From Acanthochlamys bracteata (lineage: Eukaryota > Streptophyta > Magnoliopsida > Pandanales > Velloziaceae), in NCBI GenBank assembly GCA_019914995.1, contig CM034129.1, positions 744,001-808,000 on the forward strand: a stretch of DNA of 64,000 nt, written 5' to 3'. The position numbers and the translations under genes were made by a program. Within the stretch, counting starts at the first letter, position 1. Each line of letters starts with the position of its first letter. Positions 50,393-62,800 of the stretch are shown here, piece after piece. The notes beneath the pieces were generated by a model that saw nothing but the letters and a program-made list of their open reading frames with translations, did not search any database and had not been told where the DNA came from.

Positions 50393-51739
50393 TGCCTGGG
50401 CGGCCATGCATTCAGTATTCTTGGAGCAAGCACTTTTACTGTCAGTGTCATGTATATATAATCTATCAACTATTCTGCAAATATGTTCACCGTTCTGTAT
50501 GTATTATAGTTTTGTTGAACTTTAAAGTAAAATGTGCGGCTCTCGCAAGTAGTGTGGTTACTTTTTGCAATCTCATCCCAACCTGAATCTCATAGGTTGT
50601 ATTTGTTCTTTTATTTCCTGTCTTACATTGTTCCACAACATCAATAACAATCCCCCCGTCTACTTTTGCGGTTATGCTTGCATTTGAAATTATTTATGAA
50701 ATAAAATTTTTCTAAAATAAAAATATTTTTATTTTTTTAGGAAATAAGTTTAATTTTTTATTTAAAAAAATAAAAATATGTAATAAAAAATTTTTTACGT
50801 AAATTTTTTTTATATTATTTAAAATTTTAAATAAATTTTAAATATTTATAAAATATATATTAAAAAATATGAAATAAAAAAAAATTGAAAAATTATGTAT
50901 GCACTATCAAACACTGTTGTTTTTGGTTGGCTATCATTGCAAAACCATATGACCACAATGCGATGTTCGGGATTATGGGAAGGTAAAATCTGAGATTATC
51001 ATGTTCCGGTGTCAAATGATCCTCGTAATCCTTGTAATAATAGTTCTGACAAATAGAGATGCGCCTCTTAGGAATATAATAAAGGCATATGTTAATTTGT
51101 AAGAAAATAAATTTTAATAAAATTGAATTTAATAAAAATATATTAACAAGAAATGTAATAAGGTTAAAATAAATTAAAATCGAAAGTAATATGGTGAAAG
51201 AAAATGAATTCTGCAGTTGGAATAAGCTTTAGGAGGATGTTTACGAGTCCTTCAAATTCTTTTTTGTAAATAATATTAATTTTTTTAAAAATAAAATTTA
51301 AAATTTAAAATATAATAATAAATTTTATGAAATAAATATTTTTATATTTTAAAAGATTTTACAAAATTTATAAATATCGTAAAAGTTTTATATAATTATA
51401 AAATAAAAAAATTGAACAGCATTTTTAAATACTATCTTACACAAAAGTATTGATTCAGAAACAATATTGTTGAATTTTAAAAATATATTCTAAACTGTAA
51501 GCAAATACAAATACCCTGCAGACGTTTGACATGTAGCAAGCAGTCGATTTTGTTTAAGAAATAAAAACTTATATAATTGAAATCTCCCAAACTAAAAACG
51601 AGCGCCAAAAACCTGCTTTTCAAACGAAAATCAAAATCAATCCCTACTCATTCTTCTTCTTCTTCTTCTTCTTATTCAATTCTAATCAGAGAAAAGCATC
51701 TGAATCAGCTGTGATCGATCTCTGAGTCTCATTCTTTGG
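50393..51739. other. Intergenic region upstream of CAP-G2
   Basis: It contains the 3' UTR of the RRM-SPOC gene, a MITE at 50679-50914, a second AT-rich remnant at about 51240-51430, and the CAP-G2 leader with a TTC triplet run (about 51650-51672). No gene is seen. Confidence 0.6.
50679..50914. mobile_element. AT-rich MITE copy
   Basis: TGCATTTGAAATTATTTATG at the left is roughly inverted at the right (GCACTATCAAACAC). The core matches the orientation and block order of the copy at 355. It is non-coding. Confidence 0.5.
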
Positions 51740-52051
51740 ATGGGAAAACAGCAGAAGCGCCACCGCTCGAGGTCACCGTCGACAACCGCCACCTCCGCCG
51801 GCGATCTCCTGTCCTCCTCCGTGGATCTGATCTCTTCTAAACCCGGTAAAAAGTCTTCTCTGAAAACCCTAATCCATTCCCTCTCCTCTTCTTCTCCTCT
51901 TCTTTCTTCTCTCCCTCCTTGTCTCTCCGCCGCCGTATCTCGCTCTCTCGTCTCCTTCAAATCTTCTACTCCCTCTTCTCTCTCCCGTCCCTTCAAACGC
52001 TCCCGTCTCTCTCCCCAAAACCCAAAGAACAACAACAACAACAGCAGCAGC

Positions 52052-52083
<32 letters not shown>

Positions 52084-55000
52084 CGAAATCGAAAACCCTT
52101 ACACCGTCGAAGAAGAAGATTCGCTGAGACAACTTCGGGCGTATGCTTACGTCACTCATCTCTGTGTCACTCACCCGAAGAAATTGTTTTCGGCGATTGA
52201 TCTACTCCCCGCCGCTCGATCTCTTCACGACAGTCTTGTTCTTTTCGAATCGGATGAGTTTCTACTATCTGAGATCGCTTCTTTATGTGAACACTGGTGG
52301 AAGGAGAAGTTTTCCGGCCGAGAGAATCTCGTTTCGCTATCGGTACCGTTCTTGCTCTCAAGGTCTTTGACATATAGGAGAAAGACTGACGTGAAGAGGG
52401 TTTATGCTCTCCGCGAAGCTCTGGAGCTCTTTGATTATGTTGATGATAGCATCGAAGATGTTCGGATGCTTTTGGTCCGGTGTGTGATTGCGCCAGTGTA
52501 TTTGAGGACTGATGAGGGAAGGCGGTTTGTTGCGTTTGTGATGGGATTGAATTTGCAGCTGACAAAGGATGCGTTGGCGTTGATCAAGTCACAGATACCG
52601 TTTGGGCGAAAATCGGTGCTGGAGGCATATGCGGATGTGTCGTTCCGGGCGTGGAAGGCATCTGAGGGAGAATTGAGGGAGGAGATGGAGGATAACTTTT
52701 TGCAAGGGTTGATTGATGGAGCTATACATGCCAGCACCAAGTCGCTTGCGGCATCAGTGAGGAGAGTTTTGGGTGGATTTGTCCAGCAGAGAGCGACAGA
52801 GGGAGTTGAGAAGCTACTCTTCCGTCTTGCAGAGCCTGTGCTGTTTCGGTCACTCCAGGTTAGTGTTCCATGCTTCGAAGCAACTCACTGTAACTATCTA
52901 ATAGTTATAGTCAAGATAGACCCTGATGAATTTCTGTAATGTAATTGTTTAATTTCTTTCTCTTGTTAAATCTCAAGCTAGTCTTACAACTAGGAAACTT
53001 TGATCGAAGTAGAGAAATCAGTGTGCTGTTGCCTTTGTTTTGAATGTATGGTAGGTAAATGAAGAAGTGGAATTATGCTTGAAAATATTAGAAGTTCAGT
53101 TGTTACAAGTGTAGTATTGGTATTGGTTGAAGTCTCCTTATAGAGATAGTCCCTGATGCATAATGGCTCTCACAAACTGTGATTTGGTAATAGTGTTGGT
53201 AATCCTTTGTCTATTTTGTGAGTCTTGGTTGAGGTGTGTCGGAGCATAGATTTCTGTTACTCATTCCCCCCTCTGCTTAACTTCTGCATCTCATTTCAGG
53301 TTGCAAACTCCAATGTTCGTCAAAATGCATTACATCTATTTCTTGATCTATTCCCACTTGAAGATCCCGCTGCCACAAAAGAGGACAAAGATACTTTGCT
53401 TCAGAAGCAGTTTTTCTTGCTGGAAAAACTGCTCTTAGATGACTGTCCAGATGTTAGAATGGTTGCGGTTGAAGGGTCTTGCCGCATTCTTCACTTGTTT
53501 TGGGAAGTCATTCCTTCCTCAATGATAGCAAAGACTTTGACAAAAATTACAGATAACATGTCACAAGACATGTCCAATGATGTGAGGCTATCAACAGTAA
53601 ATGGCCTTATATACTTGCTTAGCAATCCACAGAGTCATGAAATTTTGAAAGTTCTGCTTCCAAGAATTGGGTATATGTTCTCAGATCGTGCTCTTTCTGT
53701 TCGACTTGCTGTTACTGATCTTCTATTAGCTCTTAGGGATATTCAGGCTTTTCAGTTTAGCAAGGTTAGACAAGAATGATCGTTCTTTGATTATGATCTG
53801 ATGTTGCTCTAATTCTTACTTTTAGGAATTAAAGATTCCATCTTTTATGAAATTTTTACATCATTTGTTGTGTCAATACCGGTTTACTTGGTGCAGGTTG
53901 TTGCTTTAGATGGTTTGTTATCTTCCCTAGCAAATGATCACCCTATTGTTGCACAAAAAATTGCTAAGCTACTTATTCCATCGTACTTTCCATCAAAGGC
54001 AAACAGAAAAGAAGCTTGTGGCCGCTGTATGGCACTGATGAAAAGGAATCCTACAGCTTGGGCTAGGTTCTGTGAATTTGCCCTATCAGAAGGTTCATCT
54101 ACTAAATCTCTTATGGAGCTTTTAAGGGTATGTGTTAATTTTGTTTTATTGCCGAAGGATCTAAACTCTGACCAGATGAATTCCTTATGCATTGCATCTG
54201 CTAACATGTGCGGCAGTTTGTTGAGCGAGCCGTCTTGTAGGAAAGCTCTGAACGAGTTATTTAGTTGTGAAAAGCTCAAGTCCTTGCTAACTGCGGCAGT
54301 ATCCAACCGTGCCAAGGCAGCCATAATCAACATTGCTTCTATGGTATGTCCTAATGATTTGTCAGGATTTCAAGACCAGTGTATGGTTTTAGTAATGAAC
54401 TCTGGTGGATTGTCTGATGATATAGAAAAGCAAGAAGTGATACAGGCTGCTCACAAGCTGTTATGCAGGCCAGGTTGGTTTGGTAAGTTGTTTGTGGCTT
54501 TAATATCAGAACTACAGAATTGTGCTTCTGGCTTCCAAGTGAATGAATGTCCCATTGCATCTAGTAAAAACAAAAGAGTAAAAGCTTCAGCGAAATCTTC
54601 AACAAGATCAAGCAGTAAATCTGCAAAAGGATCAACAAGAGGCATGTCAGACGCTAAGGAAAAATTTGCTGCAGCAGCTGCAGCAGCATGGCAAATGAAA
54701 TACATGCTTGCGAATGTCGAGACGAGGAATCTTGTGATGCATTCTTCAATGCTAGAGTCTGCATTCTCTTCCCTGAAAGTCATTTCTCACTTAAGTATTG
54801 AACAATGTGTTCACTGGGAGAGTGTGGAAGCTTCACCTCTTTTGGTCTATTTAGACATTGCCATGTGCATGTCACTTCCTGCTTCTTCTCCTGATACCAG
54901 TGCCAGTGGCATTCGTAATGATTTATCTCCAAGGGTGAGGTCATTATACCAAATAACTTGCTACAGTGTCTTCCTTGTCTCTACAGCTCAAAATGAAGTT

Positions 55001-56762
55001 TCACTAGGTTGTGCATATCTGGCTTTCAAATTCCTAGCAACATAGAAGGAATTAAAACTTGGGTTGATTTAAAGGCTATTGAACTTTAGATGGCTTCAAT
55101 CAAGGAACAAAATTTTGCCTTCTAGCATGTTATTGCTTTGAAAAGCTTTTTCATAGTCACCAATGCATATACATTTGATGCTGCATAGACTCTAGATGCT
55201 GAGATTCCATACATAGGGGATGTTAGTCATTTGACCCTGACACTGCATATATAAACTTCTGTGTGAAGTTTGATCAATGAATGGTTGGCTCCTCTTTTTG
55301 TTAGGTAAAATTCAGCATTTTTATTTTAGGAAAAATTTGGCGGCTCTATTGATGGAAACAAAACTATGATTCATTGTCTTGTGATAACCTTTTGTTTGTA
55401 ATTTGCATCAACCTAAAGGAATCCTTTTTCAGCCTACCACATTGGATCTTTCATTGAATGAGCTACTCTGTCTTATGGAGGAATTTTTATTCAAAGATGA
55501 TGCTGGAAAGGCTAATGATACATCAACCAGTTCTAAGCAGGATGAGGAAACACCGATATTGAGGAAATCCAAGAGAAAAGAACAGGAATTAGCAAAATCA
55601 GCAAAAACAGGTGCTTGCAATGTTAGATTATGTTATTGTATTGGAACTAAATGGTTGGTTTTATTTACTGATAGTAAATCTTTTAACTACGATATAGAAC
55701 TTCCTGCTTTGGTTAAGTGTCGCAAGCACATCTGATTTGATCATATTGTTGCGTCTAGTTCTATATCATAAGTTCTGAGTTTAGTGAAGTACATGTTCAA
55801 CCCTTGCACTTTCTGCAGGGCACAAGCTGGTAACTGGTCTTTCTGAAGCAAAGAGAGCAGAAAACACTGCAAAGCTAGTCACTTCAATTCTTAAGGTCAT
55901 AGTTGATTTTGCAACAGTGAAGCTTCTCAGAAATTCTGAAGTAAGGTGCTTACAGTTTGCATCAGCTTATGTTCGTTATATAGCTTCCTCCATTAGTAGG
56001 TGTCGAGCCAATAAGCTATCCTTCAAGGATGAGGAGTTGAAGGACATGCTAGCCTGCTTGAAGAGTTCCTTTACCTACATGGGCAAATTACTGCATCTGG
56101 TTCTTACAGCGTGTCAGGAACCTTCCTCTACACCAGTCGAAGTGTTTCAACTTTCTGGTGACTTGATTGATCTTATAGCATCAGTTGAATCAAATCTTGG
56201 TTCATATTATGCGTCTGTACTTATAAATGCTGCGAAGATATGGCTTCCAGTTCTTATCCTTGGGTTGAGTTCCAAGAAATTGGTCAAGGAAATAGTAGTT
56301 GATGACAGACCAAGAAAAGATGAAGCTGATTTTCAATGGCTTGATCTTTTATGCAAGTTGGAGCTATCTGAAATCACAGAAAATAATGAAGTTGAGCAAG
56401 GTGACCATGTTCTTCAATCAGATTTTCCGGTTTTCAGAAAGTTCATGGAGTCGATAGTTGCCCTTCTAAGGAAAGGCAGTCCAAGAGTAATGGATGCAGT
56501 TGGTTCTCTCTTTCTGGAAGCTATTGAGGCACGACGTGAAAGGGAAGGATACGACTTCATGCTCGGTCTAGTACATTTCGTATGTGTTAAGCTAGTTGGC
56601 AAGGAGTATGCCGCAATGAAAGAACTTGAATTAATGTCCAGTACTGTCAAACATATTTATTCAGAGTTATGGAGAAACATCGCAAGCCCATCCCTTCTTG
56701 AGGATGAAAGGCAGAGGTTGGGATCTGTCAAGATACTGTTAGACTCTCTTCAAGGAATTTAA
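51740..56762 (+). CDS. CAP-G2: Condensin-2 complex subunit G2
   Basis: HEAT-repeat subunit of condensin II, which compacts and separates chromosomes; the Arabidopsis orthologue (HEB1) also protects against boron-induced DNA damage. Exons: 51740-52858, 53300-53764, 53897-54934, 55433-55610 and 55819-56762 (1247 residues). The best marker is the HEAT segment in the second exon: NSNVRQNALHLFLDLFPLED and, further on, DVRMVAVEGSCRILHLFWE, DVRLSTVNGLIYLL and LSVRLAVTDLLLAL (about residues 374-525). The N-terminus is Ser-rich and basic, with an Asn/Ser run (97-115) encoded by an AAC/AGC repeat. A basic Ser/Lys patch with KSSTRSSSKS lies in the third exon. The join 54934 to 55433 is in phase, but the 498-nt intron could hide a small exon. 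The start is the first ATG after the TTC-rich leader. Confidence 0.9.
52028..52084. repeat. Coding AAC/AGC triplet repeat
   Basis: Five AAC, three AGC and eleven AAC codons form a 57-nt in-frame microsatellite encoding Asn and Ser in CAP-G2. Antisense frames of the same run give long artificial Val or Leu ORFs. Confidence 0.95.
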
Positions 56763-59700
56763 CCAAAAATCATTCCAGGCTAATCTTTAGCCATTAAGTA
56801 TAGCTAACATATCCCTGGTGAATGTATATATGGAGACTTTATGTATTATACAACATATAACAATCACACAATGAGGAGGTCAAGTGATTTACACACATCA
56901 ATGCGATAATGCTCCCAATTTATATTTATTTTGTACTTGTATATATTGTACAAAAAATTAGTATCTACATGAATCATCAGATTTCTTCTAATGCACTAAT
57001 TCTAATATTTACAAACCCCAAGACCTCAAACGTGTAACGTGTAAACTCCGAATAAACACTCCTGTCAAACAGGAACTAGTAATCTAAATACTTGTTCCAG
57101 AGCTTTGCCCTCAACAAGGCAGAAATTACTAGTGCATAGCTATTGGTGCTTACTGCAAGGGTCACATCACAAAGTTCACATGTTCTTGGCAAAGAAAGCA
57201 TAGAATGTGATAAATCTCTTTTTCTGGTGAGGTTTCTGCTTCCTTGGAGCACTTCTAACTTGCAAAGTCTTTCACACAAACCTGAAATGAAAATGATGAA
57301 TTTACAGTCAAGACATCAGTCAGCTAGAAGTGAGGGTAAGACCACTGGCCAATTAAAAATTCTGAAGTGTCCATTCCTGAATGCTTGAAATGTGGCTGGG
57401 AAGTGTTACTTTTCTTGTGTTATAATCTCTTTCATGTTCTGCAAGAATTCATCTTGACGCATCATTGCTAAGTGATAATCAGTATGCTCTTGCCTTTCTT
57501 CAGTGAAGCTCAGAGGAAGTGCAATTCCAAAAGGAAAACATATATATCCATCCACCCATAAAGGCGGCCTATTATAATCAGATCCTATTTCTTGTGAGCG
57601 GTTTTAGTTTGACCATGAATCATATCAGAATTAAGGACCTGTTGTAGAAGAAACACATAAAACTCCAAAGGAGAACTGGAAAACAAATTAAAGTTATAAA
57701 AGCTTTCAATTCCAAATATTGTACACAACATAAACTTAGCGATTCCCAGCTTTCTGGAAAGTTTAGTTCTCCTTTTCCTTGGCGAGGAAAGAAAAAGGCA
57801 CGCTCCTATACGTTTTCTCCAAAAATTTGTGAGAGGTGAATGACCGAGATGACAAGTGGCAATGACAAGGTCCTCATAAAGAAAAGGAACACACCTTTAC
57901 CAGGCATACTTCGGCGTCCTGTTTTCTACTGCCATTGTTGCTGGAGCTGGGCACATCCTGTCCTTGAATTGCATTGTTTCTGGGGATGGGCATGTCTAGC
58001 ATGGCTAGTTGATTTGAAGACAGACCACCATTGCATCCTTATTGTCAACAATCTTTATTGTCAGCAGGAAATTCATCATTTTCATTAGATCTTGTTCACT
58101 GGTATCTGAACAGATTGAGGAATTGATACAGGTACGACTTTGGGTTGAATTTCTGGTGATGACAAAACTCGTGCCTTCTGTGATGGGTCAAGATAGTCAG
58201 TTTTTCTTTTCATTTTGGAAATTTGACATGCAGCTACTTGTTAAAGCAATTGGGGTTGAATTTTATTTTACTGTGCCATAATCCAAGTTGAAAAACTCGT
58301 ACATATACTAATGTTGTAATGACTTAGTCAATTCCAAGCAATATCACTCAGTATAAGTTGGAATGGTACATCATTGTGCTCAAGTTACACAAAATATCAA
58401 TTCAGAAGAGTTGTTCAAAACTTCAAACAACATTGATTTACTTAGAAGTGCCAAGAGAAGCAGAGAAGTTACCCATTATCTCAAAGAAAGAGGAAAAAAC
58501 TTTGCCTTGAGCAGTTTGGAACCATAGTATAGGATTTCCTCTTTCGATTGTATATATTTTTCTAGAGTTACAACTCTCGTCTGTACCTGTAATTTGATAA
58601 CTAATAAGCAAACAAAAACATGAACAAAGGAAGACTATCAACTCCTTATTTCAAGGTGATGCTGGTTGTAAATTGAATAAAGGAAGATACCAATAGTAAT
58701 TTTTTTAAGATGTTACAGCCTCAAATGACGCAGTATTCAGCCTCAACGTCAATGTCTGGCCAGATGGACATTCTTTTTGCATATCAGTTGTTACTGCCTC
58801 AGTGATATCCAAAGCATAAACAATTTCAAAGACATGAACAAAACATCCCGTCATTTGCTAGAGAGATTCATGGCTCAAGAAACACCTAAGAAAAATATCA
58901 AGCAAGGTAACTGAAGTGCAGGTGATTTGCATGCCTATTAACCAGACTCATGGACTTCCTTCTATGTATTTAAAATGTTGGTCATAAATAATCTATTGAC
59001 AACTAAGAGCTAATAAGCATAACTGGAAACAAATACCTAGCTTTTGTGAGAGCAGTGCTTCATCTTCTGTGACAAAGAATGCTCTTCACTGCTTATGCTC
59101 TTCCTGTATTTTATGTTTAGGAGTATCTGTTCTCCCTACCCAAAGCCCTATGAAACAAAAATATCTGGAGGGACAATAAAAGAAAATTCCCCGACATCAG
59201 TTGATATTAGGAGTACAAAAAAGCTAAGTAGTACTAAAAAAGTAAGTACCATTGTATAGATTTAAACAAAGTATGCATCAAAAGAAGAAAGCTTTGTTGT
59301 TGCAAAAAAGGGAAACTTCTATACATCCAGGACCAGGAGTAAGTTAACTTGAGTTACAAATTGAGTATACCGCTCATGTTATCAGGTACACAAAACCACA
59401 GATACATTGCTGTACTGCATACCTGTAGAATACATTGTTAGTGAGAGTGGTCGGTTCAGATATCCAGCAGCTACACAGATTATGTAGAATAAGATACCAA
59501 ACCGTGAAAATTACACATCAGGACAGTTGCTGCTGCTGCTGTAGTGAAACTGTCGCTGCTTCCAGTCTCCGAAACTACCATGAACAAACTTGACCTGGCA
59601 AGTCTCCAGTGAGTACGATTCTATACCTTGGAGGCAACCGACTCAAAAGGTTTTAAACTCCAGCACAGCTGCTTCTATACTTTACCATTCTCAATCTGAC

Positions 59701-59845
59701 TAGGGTTACTAGCATGTACAAACTTCATCAGGCAGCTTGACAAATAAAAAACACAGCTACCATGCAACTCCCAATATACCCTGCACAAGACTCGTAACTG
59801 TTTCAATGCAACAACTGATGTAGGTGATGCCAAATTTCTGAATGA
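56763..59845. other. Region between CAP-G2 and MSL, mostly unassigned
   Basis: The first 250 nt are the CAP-G2 3' UTR. About 59200-59845 is probably the 3' UTR of the minus-strand MSL gene. Between them the composition is not AT-repeat-like, and several minus-strand coding-like blocks are present (see 57076-59110). Confidence 0.5.
57076..59110 (-). pseudogene. Minus-strand coding-like blocks, unrecognised gene or remnant
   Basis: Read on the minus strand, a series of open blocks looks protein-like and several end at plausible splice sites: about 59110-59042 (FFVTEDEALLSQKL), 58860-58709 (GCFVHVFEIVYALDITEA), 58641-58534 (TRVVTLEKYIQSKEEIL), 58240-58085 (KARVLSSPEIQPK), 58030-57901 (SNQLAMLDMPIPRNN), 57603-57416 (YNRPPLWVDGYICFPFGIAL) and 57279-57076 (SLPRTCELCDVTLAVSTNS, stop TAG). 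I do not recognise the protein. The blocks at 58240-57901 shift frame and contain stops, and the last two do not join cleanly in phase, so this may be a decayed gene; unsolved exon structure of a live gene is the alternative. No function is proposed. Confidence 0.33.
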
Positions 59846-62800
59846 TCAACTCTCCTTGTCACGTTGGTCCATGCCTGTTGTGTTAGGAATTTCTGTTGTT
59901 GAGCCTTCCTTCTTATCCTTCACAGACTGAGAGCCAATTCCGTTTCGACAAGCAGCCAATTCTTTTGCTTCTGCTGCAACCTGCTTGTGTAGCCCATCAT
60001 CAATAGGAAGTGTTTCTTTTGAACCCTTTAGAGCAACGTTTAGGACAAGGTTATCTTCCAATGAGGACCTTGGTAATGCTGTCTGCAAAACTGGTGAGGG
60101 AACTTCAGCTTCATTCCTAGCATGAACTGTAGGGTTGCCATCACTGGTTCCACCAGTAGCTTCCAAAGATGAAGGCCTTTTGCCAGAAGATTTGGCGCCT
60201 AATGCCATTTCTCCTACATCTTTAACAGAATTGAACGTACTTGGAGGAGTGGCCAGTGAAGATGAAGACGACGCTGAAGTTGATGTATTTGATGTTGTTG
60301 AATCAGTTCTGCTGCTGCTCTTGGTTGGTGCAACTTCAGAATTTGCCTTCACTTTCTTCTTCCCTGGTGTATTTTGAGCTGTCCCATCAGACACTGGAGC
60401 CCCCTTGAACTCAGATGGTGCAGTTGCTTTTGTTGGTTGTTCTTCACTAACTTGCTGTGTTTGACGAGATTTGGGTTTATCTTCACCATTGATTGTTGAA
60501 GGTGACCCCAAAAGGAGCGGATGGTTTGAAACTCCAGCACGATGAAAAATAGTCTCTGAAAATGGAATGTTTTCTATGTCTGGATCACCGTATATTTTCT
60601 GCACCGTACGTATTGGAGTTGCAAGTCCGGCCCTGTGATGACTGATGACCTTGAGAAGATCTAATAAAACTGCTTCCTGATATTGACTCAGTTCTGTTAC
60701 TATATGATCATACTTTAGACAAACAAGTAAATTCACCATTACTTCAAAATAAAACTAACACTTAGAAAACAACATCCATGAACAAAGAAGAAACAAAAAG
60801 AACTGGAATCTAAAGCAAAATGATCAATCATCGAATGAAGAACCATCATATCTGCCTTTTACAGACTTCAAATGCAGAATTCTCTCTACAGAACCTATTT
60901 TTATGTTTGGTTATACTATCAATTACCATTTATATAGAAACACCATGGAGCATAGAGAACAATGGTTAAATCAGAAGATAACGGAATAGATCTTGTGCTA
61001 TATACTATGATAATAAAACATGATACCAGCCAACAAATTTAGTTGCAGTCATTATGCATGTGATGCTAAATAGATAGGTAAGACCAAATAAAAAGACAAT
61101 GCACCTTCCTCACCTTGACACGCAGGTACTCTTCAAAATGTGAGGTCCTGACAAAGCAGGATATGAGAATCTGCAATAGGAACAATAAACACATTAACCT
61201 TAGCATGAGAAACTGCAATCTCACACAAATGAGAATTCGCATAAAAAGAATTAAATCACACTCGTTTAACATTAGCCAACATTAAGCTGGTCAGAAACAT
61301 AGTAAAGCAGATGAACATAAAAGCCAAATTTTTTTTTTAAAAAAGCTGAAAAGATATCCAGTAATACAATAGCTGTAAGAGATGAGCCGCAACAGAAATA
61401 ATCAATTAGCGGAAGTTCAAAAATATTTACAACATAATAGAACCAAATGGAGTACCTAGTAATGTATAAAAGATAGTGAATCAAGAAAATCTAGGCAAAG
61501 AACTCAAGGAAAGAAAAACTTCTCTAAAAGCTTTGCAACAATCTGGAACTGCCCCAAAGCTGAATGGGTTTAGCAGTACAATTAGGGTTTTCAGAATCAC
61601 CTAATCCTAATGCGAAAATTTTCCGACGTAAGCACTATCCAACACCCTTTCCTCTCTAGGAATTTCTACGCAGAGGCTAGTTATGTGAGGAATCTACAGA
61701 AACTCCCTTACCAGAAGAGCCTGATTTTCTGGGTCAACATTATCCAAGAACACTCTTCTGTGCAGTCTCTTGTGTTCAACTTGAGGATTTTTTGCCAACA
61801 CCTTACGCATGTCAGCCACAATATTCTGCAAAATGAAAAGAATAAAAAAAGTTTTTAATAAAAAAAGTTGGCAAAGCATTTCGATAAAATCATCTATATG
61901 GCGCCAGTCAGGTAGTACTTGCATTAATTTTATTGGCATCCATGTGACTGATTGCAAGATGGGTCTTGATTCGCCAGTGTGCCTTTTGACTGAGATTTCT
62001 CACAATAGCCACCATAAATTTGTGGTTAGGAATGTGAACTGCCTCTCGATCGTCTCCTCTTATAATTGTTGGAGATCACCAGCCAACATGCTGAAATACA
62101 CATGTCAGAAGGCAAAGTTCAAAAACAAGCTTGGGAAAAGAGTATCATACAAGACAATTTCCCATCATAAGGGAAATTTCCCATTCAACCATGCCCTATC
62201 CTATTATTGTTTGATGAATTTGTATTTTTATCGAGCTTCATTCTGAAAAGATGAAACTAACCTCCACAGTACCAGAAACCTCATAGCCATCAATCTTTGT
62301 CTGAATCCAATCATTAATGATGAATGGACGAGTTGCATGGATCATAAAGCTTGATAAGAAGTTTGTGAATATCTGCATTACCAATAAATACAAAGAGGTT
62401 AAAAGATGTACTATCTAGATAAAGGTTGAGCTTAGGACAAAATATTTTAGAAGGAGTAAAGTTCTCTTGTGCATTAATGAGTGGAAAATTCCACCTCACG
62501 ACCAGCAAGTGTCAGAAGCACTGTTCCAAGACCACCTGCTGTAATCCATTTCTGAGTAGGAAAACCTAGCAACTCCATAAATAGTGAAATTGCAGCAATC
62601 CAAACAGCAGTATAGATGGCCTTTCCAGCAAACTGATATCCCATCTGTAGAGGTAAAAAACAAGTAAAAAGAAACTGTGTTTAATAAACGCATAAGCAAG
62701 TAACTTTTGACAAGCGGGAGCTTTAAACAACCACTTTGGCACTTTTCTAGGCATATATTATGACAGGATTATATGACCTATTGCACCTCCGACTCAATTA

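Noticed and set aside
51682..52174. Long minus-strand ORFs with poly-Leu and poly-Val stretches opposite CAP-G2
   Set aside because: They are antisense readings of the AAC/AGC repeat and Ser-rich first exon of CAP-G2, which is conserved on the plus strand.
57840..58281. Two plus-strand ORFs of about 80 codons
   Set aside because: Cys/Trp/His-rich translations without motifs; the minus-strand readings of the same DNA look more protein-like.
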